From the IMG/VR virus record IMGVR_UViG_3300031355_000002, positions 1 through 55,200 of that record: 55,200 nt of DNA, one strand, 5' to 3'. Of this stretch, positions 6,256 to 14,957 are shown one piece after another. The notes below the pieces were generated by a model that was given only the letters and a program-made list of their open reading frames with translations, made no database searches and was not told where the DNA came from. The translations under genes and the position numbers were made by a program. The stretch is from a virus. Within the stretch, counting starts at the first letter, position 1. Each line of letters begins with the position of its first letter.

Positions 6256-9083
6256 TAGTAACCTCGCAAGAATGCCCACATCATTCGGAAATGCTCGTAG
6301 TCCTTCGTGAGCATGTTGGTAAAGTCTGTGGAATCCGCGAGTGGACCAACACCCATGCTGGTCACTTCGTGGATCCCATCTGAATACACCCGGCCAACGT
6401 ACTCGTCGTAGAACTTATCCCTCTTGACCTTCTCGCGTCGATACCTTCGTCTCGGAACCGGTCGTTCGCCCACAGTGCGAGCAGAGCTCCAACTCAACGA
6501 CCTCCTTCGTTGGTGACGATTCCTGTACTCCAGGTGATGCCCAAACTCGTGCCAGATGGTATTCTTCGACTCCTTCAACTGGTACTGGACTTGGTTGATA
6601 CTCTTCCAAGCAGCAGCACGTACACGCCGCTCGAATAGATACGTTATACGGTTCAACTGACTGTCTTCAAGGATTGATTCATCACAGGCCCGCAGAATCT
6701 GGTCCATCCACTGTCTGTATTGTTTCGCTTGATCTGGGCTCACCCCTCCTGAGGCCAGCTGATCAGCAAAGTTTCTGTAGATTTTTCGCCTGGTCTCCGT
6801 GAGAGCAATGCCTTCACCCTGTCCATTGAGTTGGGCGAGAGCCTTAAGCACATCATCAGGGTTCAAGACTTTTGCCTGGCTTTCACCAAACATCAGTGAG
6901 TCAAGCTCAGCCTTAGCCCTTTCGAGCGCCTGCTCAAGATTACGCTCCCGCTTGGTTACTTTCTTCATCCTACCAAGCTGTTGCTGGCGGTAAGTCAGTG
7001 ACTTCTCTGAGAAGCTCTCGCGAGTTTTCCTCAGCTTCTGCTGTAGGGTGCTGACTTGGTTACCGAGCTTAAGCTCTCGATCTGCGATTCTCGCTAGCTC
7101 CCCACTCAACTCCTTGGACTTGTCGAAGTCCCTGTTACGAATTGCCCGCTGCTTCTCACGTCGTACCCTGTTGTACTCTTGAGTCGCTGACTTGCGTTTC
7201 TTCTTCGCTTCAGCAGCGGCCTTCTCGAGATCCTCTACCTCTTTGGACAATGCCTTCAAATCGTCCGGGATCGCAATGTCATCCGGGACGTTAGCTGGTT
7301 TTGGTGCCTTGGGCCCAGGCTTCTTCTTTGCCACAGGTTTGCGGCCCTTTGTTTTGGGCACAGGCTTGATGGGTTTCAAGTCGGCCTTTAGGGCATCAGG
7401 CACCTTGCGTTTGAATGAGCGAGCACGTTTTGCCAGACGACTACGCGACTTCTTGAACTCGCCAAGTTGCGCAAGTAGCCCCGCATCGTCAGGCGTCTTC
7501 TCAAGGCCTGCCAACGTGCTGCGTATGTTATTGTCTATGTCGTCGATCTGGTCCACCAGGCCATTGTAGACCTGCGCGTCACGATTGACAAGCTTGGGCT
7601 TCGGAGCAGGAGGTTTTGGAGGCGTAGGTGGTTTTGGAGGTCGTGGCCCACCACCTGGGAGCTTACGCATAATACCGCGCTTCTTCTTCATGAGCTTTGC
7701 GCGTTGCTTCTTCAGTTCCGACTTGGACGCCTCCGATGCAGTTGCAATCTTCCCTTCGACCTCTTCAATCTCTGCCTTAACTTCTTCCAGTTGACGTTCC
7801 GCCCTTGCAATCTTCTTGGGATCGGTAAGCTTGGGAGGCGGGGCCTCAGCAAATGTCTCGAGTGCTTCTTGACCTTCGGTAGGTGGATCGTACCAAAGGT
7901 CCTTCGCAATAGCCCGGTCCTCAGCAAGTATTCGACCTTCAGATGGAACGCGGATTCCCTTGGCACGGGCAAGCGCCTGTACTTCAGCGTTGCGCGGATT
8001 GAGTGCGGCCGCTCTTCGAATAATCTGTCTATCGGTGCGACGTTTAAAGTCTGGACCAATGATGTCATCAAAGCCGATGATGCCCTTTCTAAAGAGCTCG
8101 CTTTTCGTTTTGCTTCCTGTAAGAGCTCGCGTCGTAAGTGATGGCTGCTTTCGAGCCCACTCGTCAGCAGTTGTGCCACCTCGGATGAAACCATCACTCT
8201 CAACTGTATGATCTCCCCTGACCTTGTAATTCCGTACCCGTGTAATATCTTCATCCATGAGCTCCTGAATCTCTGGGTCTCGAAATACTGGGACGAGAAT
8301 GGATCGACAATTCCAGTGAGCGGGAGGCCCGGGCGGTATATCTTCTAAGCCCCACGTCCGACCATGCAGCATCATGCATATCTCGGAGGTACGATCATCC
8401 AGCACAGCCTCCCATCGATACCCGGCGAAGATATCTGAGTTCGCTTGGATGATGGCCTTCTGCGCATCGTTGTATGCTGCGTTGAGATTGGTGCGAGCGA
8501 CTCTCTCGGCCGCTGCTCTGTCAATGTCAAGAGCTTCACCGATCTTGGTGGCTGTGTCACGAACTGACTCACCATTGACGACTGAGTTGGTCAAGATGTT
8601 ACGCACCTGCTGCTGTGCATCGTTGACTGTGTTGGCGAGCGCAGTGCCGGGACCGACACCCATCACTGGATGTTCAGCCGCAGCATACGCTGCTTCTGGG
8701 AAGATCTGCGAGAAGGAGCCAGATATCTGTGTGCGTATGTCACCGGGCAATGACTTCGCTGCAAGCTCAAAGTCACCGACAGCCAAGTCGAAGGAAGCCT
8801 CTTTCATCGAGAGCAGAGAGGTATTGACTTGACCGAACCCGCGCTTAAGCAGGTCATTGACATCTCGTACTGTGCCTTTGGCCTTTGCAATAGCTCCGGG
8901 CGAGTCGATGTACTTCCCAGCCTTGGTGTATTCACGCATATTCTCTCGAATAGTGCGCTGAGCTTTGCGCTTGACCGAGAGAAGCTGCTTCCGTAGGATC
9001 TCCGCTTGCACTTCCTCAACAGGTCGGAAGGCGTCATGTCGATCTATGAGTTGCTGGTAGAACGTCCTCGGTTTCTTCGCCAT
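6255..9083 (-). CDS. Mu F-like minor head protein fused to a zinc-metallopeptidase-like domain
   Basis: 942 residues. About residues 165-275 are the Mu F / SPP1 gp7 head-morphogenesis domain (AAERVARTNLNAAYNDAQ, YRWEAVLDDRTSEICMMLHG, GPPAHWNCRSILVPVF). About 430-740 is a long Lys/Glu/Arg-rich coiled coil broken by a Pro-rich stretch near 480. The C-terminal ~130 residues contain WHEFGHHLEY, an HExxH zinc motif at about 845-849, and about 56 residues later HEVTSMG, whose Glu could be the third ligand. This pairing is typical of gluzincin-type peptidases attached to some phage head proteins. The start overlaps the upstream stop as TAATG. It lies between portal-side genes and the connector, consistent with a minor capsid role; protease activity is inferred. 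Confidence 0.8.
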   Translation of the reverse strand: MAKKPRTFYQQLIDRHDAFRPVEEVQAEILRKQLLSVKRKAQRTIRENMREYTKAGKYIDSPGAIAKAKGTVRDVNDLLKRGFGQVNTSLLSMKEASFDLAVGDFELAAKSLPGDIRTQISGSFSQIFPEAAYAAAEHPVMGVGPGTALANTVNDAQQQVRNILTNSVVNGESVRDTATKIGEALDIDRAAAERVARTNLNAAYNDAQKAIIQANSDIFAGYRWEAVLDDRTSEICMMLHGRTWGLEDIPPGPPAHWNCRSILVPVFRDPEIQELMDEDITRVRNYKVRGDHTVESDGFIRGGTTADEWARKQPSLTTRALTGSKTKSELFRKGIIGFDDIIGPDFKRRTDRQIIRRAAALNPRNAEVQALARAKGIRVPSEGRILAEDRAIAKDLWYDPPTEGQEALETFAEAPPPKLTDPKKIARAERQLEEVKAEIEEVEGKIATASEASKSELKKQRAKLMKKKRGIMRKLPGGGPRPPKPPTPPKPPAPKPKLVNRDAQVYNGLVDQIDDIDNNIRSTLAGLEKTPDDAGLLAQLGEFKKSRSRLAKRARSFKRKVPDALKADLKPIKPVPKTKGRKPVAKKKPGPKAPKPANVPDDIAIPDDLKALSKEVEDLEKAAAEAKKKRKSATQEYNRVRREKQRAIRNRDFDKSKELSGELARIADRELKLGNQVSTLQQKLRKTRESFSEKSLTYRQQQLGRMKKVTKRERNLEQALERAKAELDSLMFGESQAKVLNPDDVLKALAQLNGQGEGIALTETRRKIYRNFADQLASGGVSPDQAKQYRQWMDQILRACDESILEDSQLNRITYLFERRVRAAAWKSINQVQYQLKESKNTIWHEFGHHLEYRNRHQRRRSLSWSSARTVGERPVPRRRYRREKVKRDKFYDEYVGRVYSDGIHEVTSMGVGPLADSTDFTNMLTKDYEHFRMMWAFLRGY

Positions 9084-9409
9084 TAGTCAACCTCTAGAAG
9101 ATCAACCGTCTTTCCTGCTAGCTCGTGTGTGCAGTCATTAAGGAACTGGATTTTACCATCAGTGATAAACGAGTGACACCTGGGTCGACCATCGCCACCT
9201 TCTGTCAACACTGACGGTTTAAACGTTGGCTTCTCAGTGCTGCCATTCCAAGTCCAGCATGGAGTCCCCGCCCTAGTTGTGTTGCCCATGACAACTGGCA
9301 GGATCCGGTATGGGTAGGGACCAGGAACGTTAAGCTTCACATGAGTTGCCTCAGCAGGCTCACATGGGCGATATGTGTTCCCGTCTTGCTTGAGAGGTTT
9401 CGCTTTCAT
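9083..9409 (-). CDS. DUF6527-like small protein
   Basis: 108 residues. The core KPTFKPSVL, then RCHSFITDGKIQFLNDCTHE and AGKTVDLLEVD matches DUF6527-type proteins common in phages and mobile elements. Conserved Cys and His residues suggest metal binding. No established function. Its stop overlaps the next start (TAATG); GAAGGAAG precedes the ATG at 9409. Confidence 0.7.
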   Translation of the reverse strand: MKAKPLKQDGNTYRPCEPAEATHVKLNVPGPYPYRILPVVMGNTTRAGTPCWTWNGSTEKPTFKPSVLTEGGDGRPRCHSFITDGKIQFLNDCTHELAGKTVDLLEVD

Positions 9410-9410
9410 C

Positions 9411-9635
9411 CTACTTCCTTCTCTTGCAGGTCACAAGCCTAACCCCACGTCCCCTACTAACAGTGGCGTAGCTTCCTTTCACACACTCATCTGGTGGAAA
9501 CTGTCTGAATCGGTAGCTAGTGCCAGTCTCTCGACTCGTTCTTGGTCTCTTCCCTGTCACCCTTCGAGCTATTGATGCGGCTCTTGAGCGTGATTTAGCT
9601 ACTGACTTACTGACCACCACTGATTGGATTGCCAT
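9411..9635 (-). CDS. Small basic hypothetical protein
   Basis: 74 residues, strongly basic. It begins MAIQSVVVSKSVAKSRSRAA; the second half (SYRFRQFPPDECVKGSYATV, then GRGVRLVTCKRRK) resembles a short conserved phage module with an FRQ-PP-KGS pattern. It overlaps the portal 3' end by 29 nt and the next gene starts 2 nt after its stop. It may be a small virion or portal-associated protein; function unknown. Confidence 0.65.
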   Translation of the reverse strand: MAIQSVVVSKSVAKSRSRAASIARRVTGKRPRTSRETGTSYRFRQFPPDECVKGSYATVSRGRGVRLVTCKRRK

Positions 9636-11358
9636 TTTCGTCTAGCTCCTCTTCATCACTCCCATCATCTACTCCGTCACCATCACCAAAGAGATCACCC
9701 TCTCCACCGATGATACGTGCAGTCCTCGCACTCTCCTCAGCAACAACTCGGCTATGCTCCTCATCGCCATATCCACGCATTGCAGCCGCAGTCTCGGCGG
9801 ACAACAGCCCAGTCGTCTTGTCTTTCTGGACGATCTCAGACCGAGTCTTGTCATCATCGAAGTATGGGGCCTCATCGATCTCTTTGTGTATCTTCGCCAG
9901 GTCGTCTTGAGTAATGTCTGGCATCAGCAGAATCTCAGCAACTTGCTTGTCGATCCTGCGTTGATACTCAGGTGATCGCACAGCAGAGCGGAGGCCCTTC
10001 AGTTTGCCCGCTTCTTCGATACGATCATCAGTCGTCTTCAGCGTGTACTTCTCGGGGTATGTGACCGTGACTTCCATGTTCTCTTCCCCAGACATCATAT
10101 GGAAGAGCTCAGCCATGTCACGCTCACCCGACTCGAGCGCACGGCCGAGGTAAGCGAGGCCCGCCTCTTCACCGACGCGATCTGCCATCTTGGACGCACC
10201 CGACTGCTCAACAGCCTTGACTGATAGGCTGACGAGAGCGAGGTCGACGAGCGTCCGGATATCCTTGATGAGTGTATCTTGTTTCTCCATCGAGACCTTG
10301 AGATTGTCGACTCCCGGGTTGATGAAGTCGGGGCGGTCTGTACCCTCTCTATATGTCAGCCCCTTGCCAATTCCGATACGTCGCTGCTTGTCCCCGCTAG
10401 TGGTTCCAGGGTCTCGTTCAGTCAGCGTATCCTCGCCCGATCCTGCGCCGTCCTGCCGTGCCTTCGTCCCTCGAGCGCGAATGCCCTGGACACCCTTCGG
10501 CAACTGCTGTGTATAGATCGGGAAGTTCCCTCGCCAGAGGAAGTCCATGTCTGTGCTGGCCAGGTTCAAGAGGGCTATCTGATGCTCTGCTATCTCACCC
10601 ATCAGCGAGGCAACCAATCGGAATTCAACAATGGGGATTCTGTCGATGGGAAGCACACGGCATTCACCCATCGTCTTACCTGACTTGTCCATCGTCTTAA
10701 CGAACACGCCAGGCCCAGACATCTCACCAGCACATGGATCGTTGATCGGCCCCTCTGGCACCATCTTCATGTACCGATAAATCTGCTCAGCTTTATACGC
10801 TAGGCCCGTGTCTTCGTCGGTGAGCTCTCGAGTGAGTTCGAGAAGGACCGCTGAGAAGTTCCCGTTTTCATCATAGGCCCAACTCAGCATGTTCTCTGCG
10901 TTGAGAGCGTAGAAGTACGGGTTACCACTGTCTTCTGCTCGCGTCACACCTGACGAAGCTTCTGGTGCATCGACTACGACGAATCGCTTCCCTTGTGTGA
11001 GCAGCAGCGGGATGACATCCAGCACCATGAACGAGTTGATGGAGTTGTTGAAGCCATCCACGTTTGTATTCATGATCCTCTGGTACAAGTCAGATCCTGC
11101 GCGCTTTACATCAGGGATCCGTACAGCGAGAGCATTGCGGATGATATTGATGGCGCTCCGCGCATGGGCGGGTATGTACGTGATCTTCTTCCGAAGGATG
11201 AAGTCATCTGTATGCTCTCGCTTCGAATATCGTTCGAGATACCCATCTCGGAATGATATCCCTCCCTGATAACAGAGCCTCCACTTGATCCACTCTGCGT
11301 ACATCTCCATGTACTCAGGGTGCCGAATGCTTGTAAGCGTTAGCGCATCCTTAGCCAT
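9607..11358 (-). CDS. Portal protein (DUF4055-like)
   Basis: 583 residues. The N-terminal half contains YLERYSKREHTDDFILRKK, then NAENMLSWAYDENGNFSAVL; a central RIPIVEFRLVASLMGEIAEH is followed by ALLNLASTDMDFLW and FPIYTQQL. This order resembles DUF4055-type phage portals. The tail is Asp/Glu/Gly-rich (GDGDGVDDGSDEEELDENGN). Portals form the dodecameric DNA gate at a capsid vertex and dock the terminase. It lies downstream of the terminase on the same strand and upstream of the F-like head protein, the usual order. The ATG at 11358 follows GAGGGA. Confidence 0.75.
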   Translation of the reverse strand: MAKDALTLTSIRHPEYMEMYAEWIKWRLCYQGGISFRDGYLERYSKREHTDDFILRKKITYIPAHARSAINIIRNALAVRIPDVKRAGSDLYQRIMNTNVDGFNNSINSFMVLDVIPLLLTQGKRFVVVDAPEASSGVTRAEDSGNPYFYALNAENMLSWAYDENGNFSAVLLELTRELTDEDTGLAYKAEQIYRYMKMVPEGPINDPCAGEMSGPGVFVKTMDKSGKTMGECRVLPIDRIPIVEFRLVASLMGEIAEHQIALLNLASTDMDFLWRGNFPIYTQQLPKGVQGIRARGTKARQDGAGSGEDTLTERDPGTTSGDKQRRIGIGKGLTYREGTDRPDFINPGVDNLKVSMEKQDTLIKDIRTLVDLALVSLSVKAVEQSGASKMADRVGEEAGLAYLGRALESGERDMAELFHMMSGEENMEVTVTYPEKYTLKTTDDRIEEAGKLKGLRSAVRSPEYQRRIDKQVAEILLMPDITQDDLAKIHKEIDEAPYFDDDKTRSEIVQKDKTTGLLSAETAAAMRGYGDEEHSRVVAEESARTARIIGGEGDLFGDGDGVDDGSDEEELDENGNPISGGQ

Positions 11359-11704
11359 TGCTGTCCCTCGCTTTCAACGTGGCTGGATCGACGAACCACA
11401 GCCCTCTTTCCCTGACGACCGAAATCTTGAAGTTGACTATGACCAAGCTGAGGCTAGCCTGCTTGACCATGTACTCGATAGTGGTGGGCGTCCTTGAGAT
11501 GACTTCGAGATGTACGTCATTTGGGAGAAGCAGATGATACTTACCTAGTGTCTGCTGTAGGCCACGTGTAATCTGCGATTCTCCCATCCTCTCGTGAGTG
11601 CGCGTGATCATGGCCATCTTTCCCCATGACTGGGTTTCCCATGCCTTCAACCACGTAGCACACACAACCTCTGGAAGTACATCTACGCCGATCTGCTCAC
11701 CCAT
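11351..11704 (-). CDS. Hypothetical protein upstream of portal
   Basis: 117 residues starting MGEQIGVDVLPEVVCATWLK. A helical N-terminal half leads to a beta-rich end (HLEVISRTPTTIEYMVKQA, LVIVNFKISVVRERGLWFV). It overlaps the portal start by 8 nt and has an AAGGGG site. No family recognised. Confidence 0.7.
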   Translation of the reverse strand: MGEQIGVDVLPEVVCATWLKAWETQSWGKMAMITRTHERMGESQITRGLQQTLGKYHLLLPNDVHLEVISRTPTTIEYMVKQASLSLVIVNFKISVVRERGLWFVDPATLKARDSNG

Positions 11705-11715
11705 CGTCGATCCCC

Positions 11716-12477
11716 TTATCCGAGTACAGCTTTCACTTGACCGAGAAACTCAACGTTTGCTGCTCGACACTCCTCCAATGCTTCTGGATATGTCGTTGCT
11801 TGCTTCACACCGATTCGCCACCCACGTCGTGTGCTCAATGCGGGAGGGTGACGAAATCCATGGAATCTTGTGCTAGAAGGAACAGCAACGACTCGCCTCC
11901 CCAGCAGCGTTGCCCAGTAGGCGCCATGGTATGTTGTGGTGATGACCGTCCGTGCGCTGGCCAAGAAGTCAATCACCTGCTTAAAGTACTTCCCGACTGA
12001 CACATCCCGTGGACGTCGGTTCGTCATCTGTGGGAAGTCGTTAATGTTCAGTGAGCCCAACTGGTAATGCTCGTAACAGACAGCGTCTCTGATTGGCTCG
12101 GGGATATCATCAAACAGCGAGTCCATGCAGCTGGCGCAGGGAACCCACTTCAGTCGATGACCTGTGAAGTCACGCACACCCGCCAACGTAAAGCGCATCA
12201 TCCACGACGGCCACGAGATCTTCTGTTCGTTCATGTTGTGGCCGACACCCCAGGCAATCTTATGATCCGACTTGCCCATAGCGAGAAAGCGGAGATGCAT
12301 GAAGAGAGTCTCATGATACAGACCGCCACCTCCGACGATGAACTTCCCCTCCCTGTCTTGGCGGTCGAGGCTGCGTATATCCTTGGGCGTTGCTCCAAGC
12401 TCCGGGAAGTAGCGGCTCGGATGACACACTAAGTCACCGATGTTCTCAGTGTTGCGGACGTGGATGTTCAAGACCAT
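11716..12477 (-). CDS. Polysaccharide pyruvyl-transferase-like protein
   Basis: 253 residues. Features of the polysaccharide pyruvyl transferase superfamily are visible: a Gly-rich strand-loop (KFIVGGGGLYHETL, residues 46-58), a central AWGVGHN, and TTYHGAYWATLLGRRVVAVP (181-200), the usual signature for the nucleotide-sugar site. Family enzymes add ketal-pyruvate to exported sugars or are degenerate glycosyltransferase-fold proteins. It lies among small unknown genes between the terminase and portal blocks, so it is cargo rather than a core head gene. It might modify host surface polysaccharide or a virion glycan. The start is 3 nt after the preceding stop. Confidence 0.65.
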   Translation of the reverse strand: MVLNIHVRNTENIGDLVCHPSRYFPELGATPKDIRSLDRQDREGKFIVGGGGLYHETLFMHLRFLAMGKSDHKIAWGVGHNMNEQKISWPSWMMRFTLAGVRDFTGHRLKWVPCASCMDSLFDDIPEPIRDAVCYEHYQLGSLNINDFPQMTNRRPRDVSVGKYFKQVIDFLASARTVITTTYHGAYWATLLGRRVVAVPSSTRFHGFRHPPALSTRRGWRIGVKQATTYPEALEECRAANVEFLGQVKAVLG

Positions 12478-12479
12478 GG

Positions 12480-12887
12480 CTACCCCACCACTTCCTGGAA
12501 GTCACCACGCTGCAAGAATAGCCATTTCCCAACGTTGTAGAGTGTGTCCACGACCGGCGAGATGGCGAGCATGACCGTAGTGAAGATCCACCAATGCTCA
12601 TTCTGGAACGGCACGTTGTTCCGCAGGTAAATCCACACGCCACCGCAGATGAGGTTGACGTAGTACGGAGCAAGATACACATGGGCGCTCGGCTTCCATC
12701 CATCGAACGTCAGCCAGCGTGTGTATCCCCAATACCAGCGAGCGTTGCGCTTGTGTGGGAACACGTTGAACTCGATGACTGTTCCACCTGTCGCGGTTAC
12801 TACGATAGCATGAGCCAACTCATGCCGTATTGTGCTGAGGATCTGGTAGAGCGGATAAGCAAGGATGTGCCACAGATAGATCGACAT
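12480..12887 (-). CDS. Membrane metalloprotease-like protein (M50-type HExxH)
   Basis: 135 residues. I chose the ATG at 12887 (ATGA overlap with the upstream gene, AGGGAGG 6 nt upstream). The first hydrophobic helix carries HELAHA (His22, Glu23, His26), the zinc motif of site-2/M50 intramembrane proteases. Further hydrophobic stretches occur near residues 72-88 and 100-115, and SPVVDTLYN near 115 resembles the third-ligand NPxxD motif with Ser for Asn. Small HELAH membrane proteins are known in prokaryotes, but the short length leaves activity uncertain. Confidence 0.65.
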   Translation of the reverse strand: MSIYLWHILAYPLYQILSTIRHELAHAIVVTATGGTVIEFNVFPHKRNARWYWGYTRWLTFDGWKPSAHVYLAPYYVNLICGGVWIYLRNNVPFQNEHWWIFTTVMLAISPVVDTLYNVGKWLFLQRGDFQEVVG

Positions 12888-13444
12888 CACTTGCCTCCCT
12901 TCTTGGCCTTTTCGCTGAATGTGAAGTCTTCATTGCGCAACGATGGCAGCTCACCGTGCAGCGTTCGTATCTTAATGAGCGTGTCCTTGGTTAGCTTCAC
13001 CGTGCGCCTCGCTTCAGCATCAGCTTCTCTGAGCCTCGCCTCTGCCGTCTTGAATGCAGCGTCCGCCATGTTGATCCTCCGACGCACATTGTCAACGTGC
13101 ACTCGCGAGCGTTCGAGCAGCTTGCCTGACGAATCGAACATCTCGTGAGAACCGCGGACGAGCTCATTACAGATGCCGATCAGTTCGTCCATCGATTCAG
13201 CGAGCTTCTTGAAGTCATCCCCGACTGGGCCCTTCTCAATGAGCTTCTCTGCCCTCTTGACTTCGGCCTGGATGACCGCCTTCTCCTGCAATGCGACTTC
13301 CGACTGTCGGGCCTTTCGTATGGTCGGGTTACCGTAGCACGTCCAGCAGATATCCAACCGTACAAGCGTCAGGTTGGTTCCAACTGGACCTTTGCCACAA
13401 ACCTTGCAGGTCTTCCGACCGTCTGCTCTACTCTTTTTTGCCAT
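12887..13444 (-). CDS. Zinc-ribbon plus coiled-coil hypothetical protein
   Basis: 185 residues starting MAKKSRADGRKTCKVCGKG. Two CxxC pairs (CKVC near 13-16 and CWTC near 33-36) form a likely zinc ribbon. The rest is a long charged helix or coiled coil to residue ~165. An upstream in-frame TTG start is possible but less likely. The gene overlaps its upstream neighbour by 17 nt. No function assigned; the zinc ribbon plus coil layout recurs in the plus-strand block. Confidence 0.65.
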   Translation of the reverse strand: MAKKSRADGRKTCKVCGKGPVGTNLTLVRLDICWTCYGNPTIRKARQSEVALQEKAVIQAEVKRAEKLIEKGPVGDDFKKLAESMDELIGICNELVRGSHEMFDSSGKLLERSRVHVDNVRRRINMADAAFKTAEARLREADAEARRTVKLTKDTLIKIRTLHGELPSLRNEDFTFSEKAKKGGK

Positions 13445-13691
13445 CTTCGACCGCCTTCTCAAACGGGCTGCTTACAGACAGGAGGACTGGTGGCTGGGTT
13501 TCGCCCGACAACACCCACAGCCATACCTTCCCCGTCTTGAGAAGCTCGGCCTTCTCCTCCTCGCTCAGTTCCCACTGCGAGATGCAGTATCTCCCATCAC
13601 GAAAGACTGGGAGTGAAAGACACTCCTCATCAGTCATCGATTCGGGTTTGTGCAGTACGCCGTTCGCCTCCTCGAATTCCACCGGTTTCAT
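13428..13691 (-). CDS. Small conserved-type phage hypothetical protein
   Basis: 87 residues. The pattern MKPVEFEEANGVLHKPESM, then LPVFRDGRYCISQWELSEEE and KVWLWVLSGETQPPVLLSV resembles small phage proteins with an ISxWxxS/T...GKVWLWV core. AAGGGG precedes the ATG at 13691. No function known to me. Confidence 0.7.
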   Translation of the reverse strand: MKPVEFEEANGVLHKPESMTDEECLSLPVFRDGRYCISQWELSEEEKAELLKTGKVWLWVLSGETQPPVLLSVSSPFEKAVEDGKKE

Positions 13692-13718
13692 GGGATCCCC
13701 TTTTCCGACGGTACAGAG

Positions 13719-14006
13719 TTACTCCTTGCATCCGACGATCAACGCGCAATGCGCTGCGTTCTCACACTTGCTATGGCAGCGTGGACCGTAATTCTTATTG
13801 AGGTCTCCACCACAATCGCAGAACGTGGCGTTGGAAAGTATCACAGTACGGAGAGCAGTCGCTAACGCCTTGCGCCTCTCGTCTCGACGATCCAACTCGG
13901 TGATGATGTCGATCCGAACCCGGACGCGGTGTTCCTCTGGGTTTACTGCATACGTTTTACAGAGTTCGGACGATGACTTTGACAGTAGATCGCTAGAACC
14001 GCTCAT
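13719..14006 (-). CDS. Cys-rich small hypothetical protein
   Basis: 95 residues. A helical N-terminal two thirds is followed by a Cys cluster (FCDCGGDL, RCHSKCENAAHC) likely to bind zinc. AAGGA stands 5 nt before the ATG at 14006. Not recognised. Confidence 0.65.
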   Translation of the reverse strand: MSGSSDLLSKSSSELCKTYAVNPEEHRVRVRIDIITELDRRDERRKALATALRTVILSNATFCDCGGDLNKNYGPRCHSKCENAAHCALIVGCKE

Positions 14007-14090
14007 TGGTGTCCTTCTTTCGGGCAGACAGGTGGTGCCGGGAATGATGCATCACCACTACGTGTCACACCACCTACCCATCACCCGCAC

Positions 14091-14513
14091 TCACTCCCGA
14101 TCCTTCAAGTCGTACTTCTCGGCGCCATTGATAGCACCCCGTAGATATGCGATTATGCGTTTGACGTTGTCCTTCCCGATCCCGGCGGACACGTTGATCT
14201 GCTGCGACTCAACATAGCCTAACGCTGCATCGACCACGAGATAGAATTCCTGAGGCACCTTGGACTTCAGCAGCTTTTCGAGTTCAGCTATGGGTAGCGC
14301 AGCGACCTGCCCTGTCTGTAGGAAGTCGATGAGCTCCGAGGCATACTTCTTGATGTCTGCCTTCTGCTTCTCGACGAACTCAGCCTTCTCGTACTCGAGC
14401 GAGATGGTCGTCGACCAGTCACCACCTGCTCTTAACGAAGAACGCTGGAAGTTGAGACCGAGGGGCATTCCACATCCACTGCATACGAGCAACACGACCA
14501 GTGCGTACTTCAC
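14091..14513 (-). CDS. Predicted lipoprotein
   Basis: 140 residues from a GTG start with AAAGG about 8 nt upstream. The N terminus (MKYALVVLLVCSGCGM) is a signal peptide with a lipobox-like LLVCSGC, implying lipid attachment at Cys14. The mature part is helical and charged (EKQKADIKKYASELIDFLQT, then QEFYLVVDAALGYVESQ). It could be an outer-membrane spanin-like or superinfection-exclusion lipoprotein; neither is shown by the sequence. A promoter-like element lies immediately upstream. Confidence 0.65.
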   Translation of the reverse strand: MKYALVVLLVCSGCGMPLGLNFQRSSLRAGGDWSTTISLEYEKAEFVEKQKADIKKYASELIDFLQTGQVAALPIAELEKLLKSKVPQEFYLVVDAALGYVESQQINVSAGIGKDNVKRIIAYLRGAINGAEKYDLKDRE

Positions 14514-14553
14514 ACGACACCACCTTTCCTAGATATGCTTAACGTGAGGCTGG

Positions 14554-14582
14554 ATCATATGGGACGGTCACCACTGAGTCAG
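14554..14582 (-). promoter_or_regulatory. Candidate sigma-70-like promoter for the lipoprotein gene
   Basis: On the minus strand CTGACT (-35), a 17-bp spacer and TATGAT (-10) lie in the gap between the 14586 stop and the GTG at 14513. The spacing is ideal and the -10 matches 5 of 6 consensus bases. A CTGACT-17-TAATAT arrangement also precedes the terminase small subunit. Confidence 0.35.
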
Positions 14583-14585
14583 CCT

Positions 14586-14957
14586 CTATTCCAACGCTTT
14601 GTAGCAGGTCTGTACGGTATGCTGGTCACCCTCATCTAGCGTACCACTGAGCCTCTCCTGTATGATGCCCAAGGCAATCTGTAGTGAGCTGGTAAGAGCT
14701 TTGATCTTTTGGCTGTCAACGTCACCCACTTCTTTCACCAACTCCAAGGCGGACCTGGCAATCCTTCGGTCATCGTCGTTCATCGCACGATGCCGGAGCT
14801 GCCTAGCAGTCGTATGCAACGACCGTTTGAGCTGACCCACTGTGGCGCGCAGCTTATCGAGCTCCACGTCTACTTCGTCGATGTAGTAGTAGTTCGCGCC
14901 TTCCTCTTGCTCGAACATTACATGTGAATCATCACACGCTATTTTAGTCAGAGGCAT
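14586..14957 (-). CDS. Hypothetical helical protein
   Basis: 123 residues starting MPLTKIACDDSHVMFEQEE. Mostly charged helices (VDVELDKLRATVGQLKRSLH, ALELVKEVGDVDSQKIKALT). AAGGAG precedes the ATG at 14957, which overlaps the upstream gene by 14 nt. No recognisable motif. Confidence 0.65.
   Translation of the reverse strand: MPLTKIACDDSHVMFEQEEGANYYYIDEVDVELDKLRATVGQLKRSLHTTARQLRHRAMNDDDRRIARSALELVKEVGDVDSQKIKALTSSLQIALGIIQERLSGTLDEGDQHTVQTCYKALE

Noticed and set aside
12480-12887. Holin call for the membrane protein
   Set aside because: The HELAH motif in the first helix fits a protease better, and there is no endolysin gene nearby.
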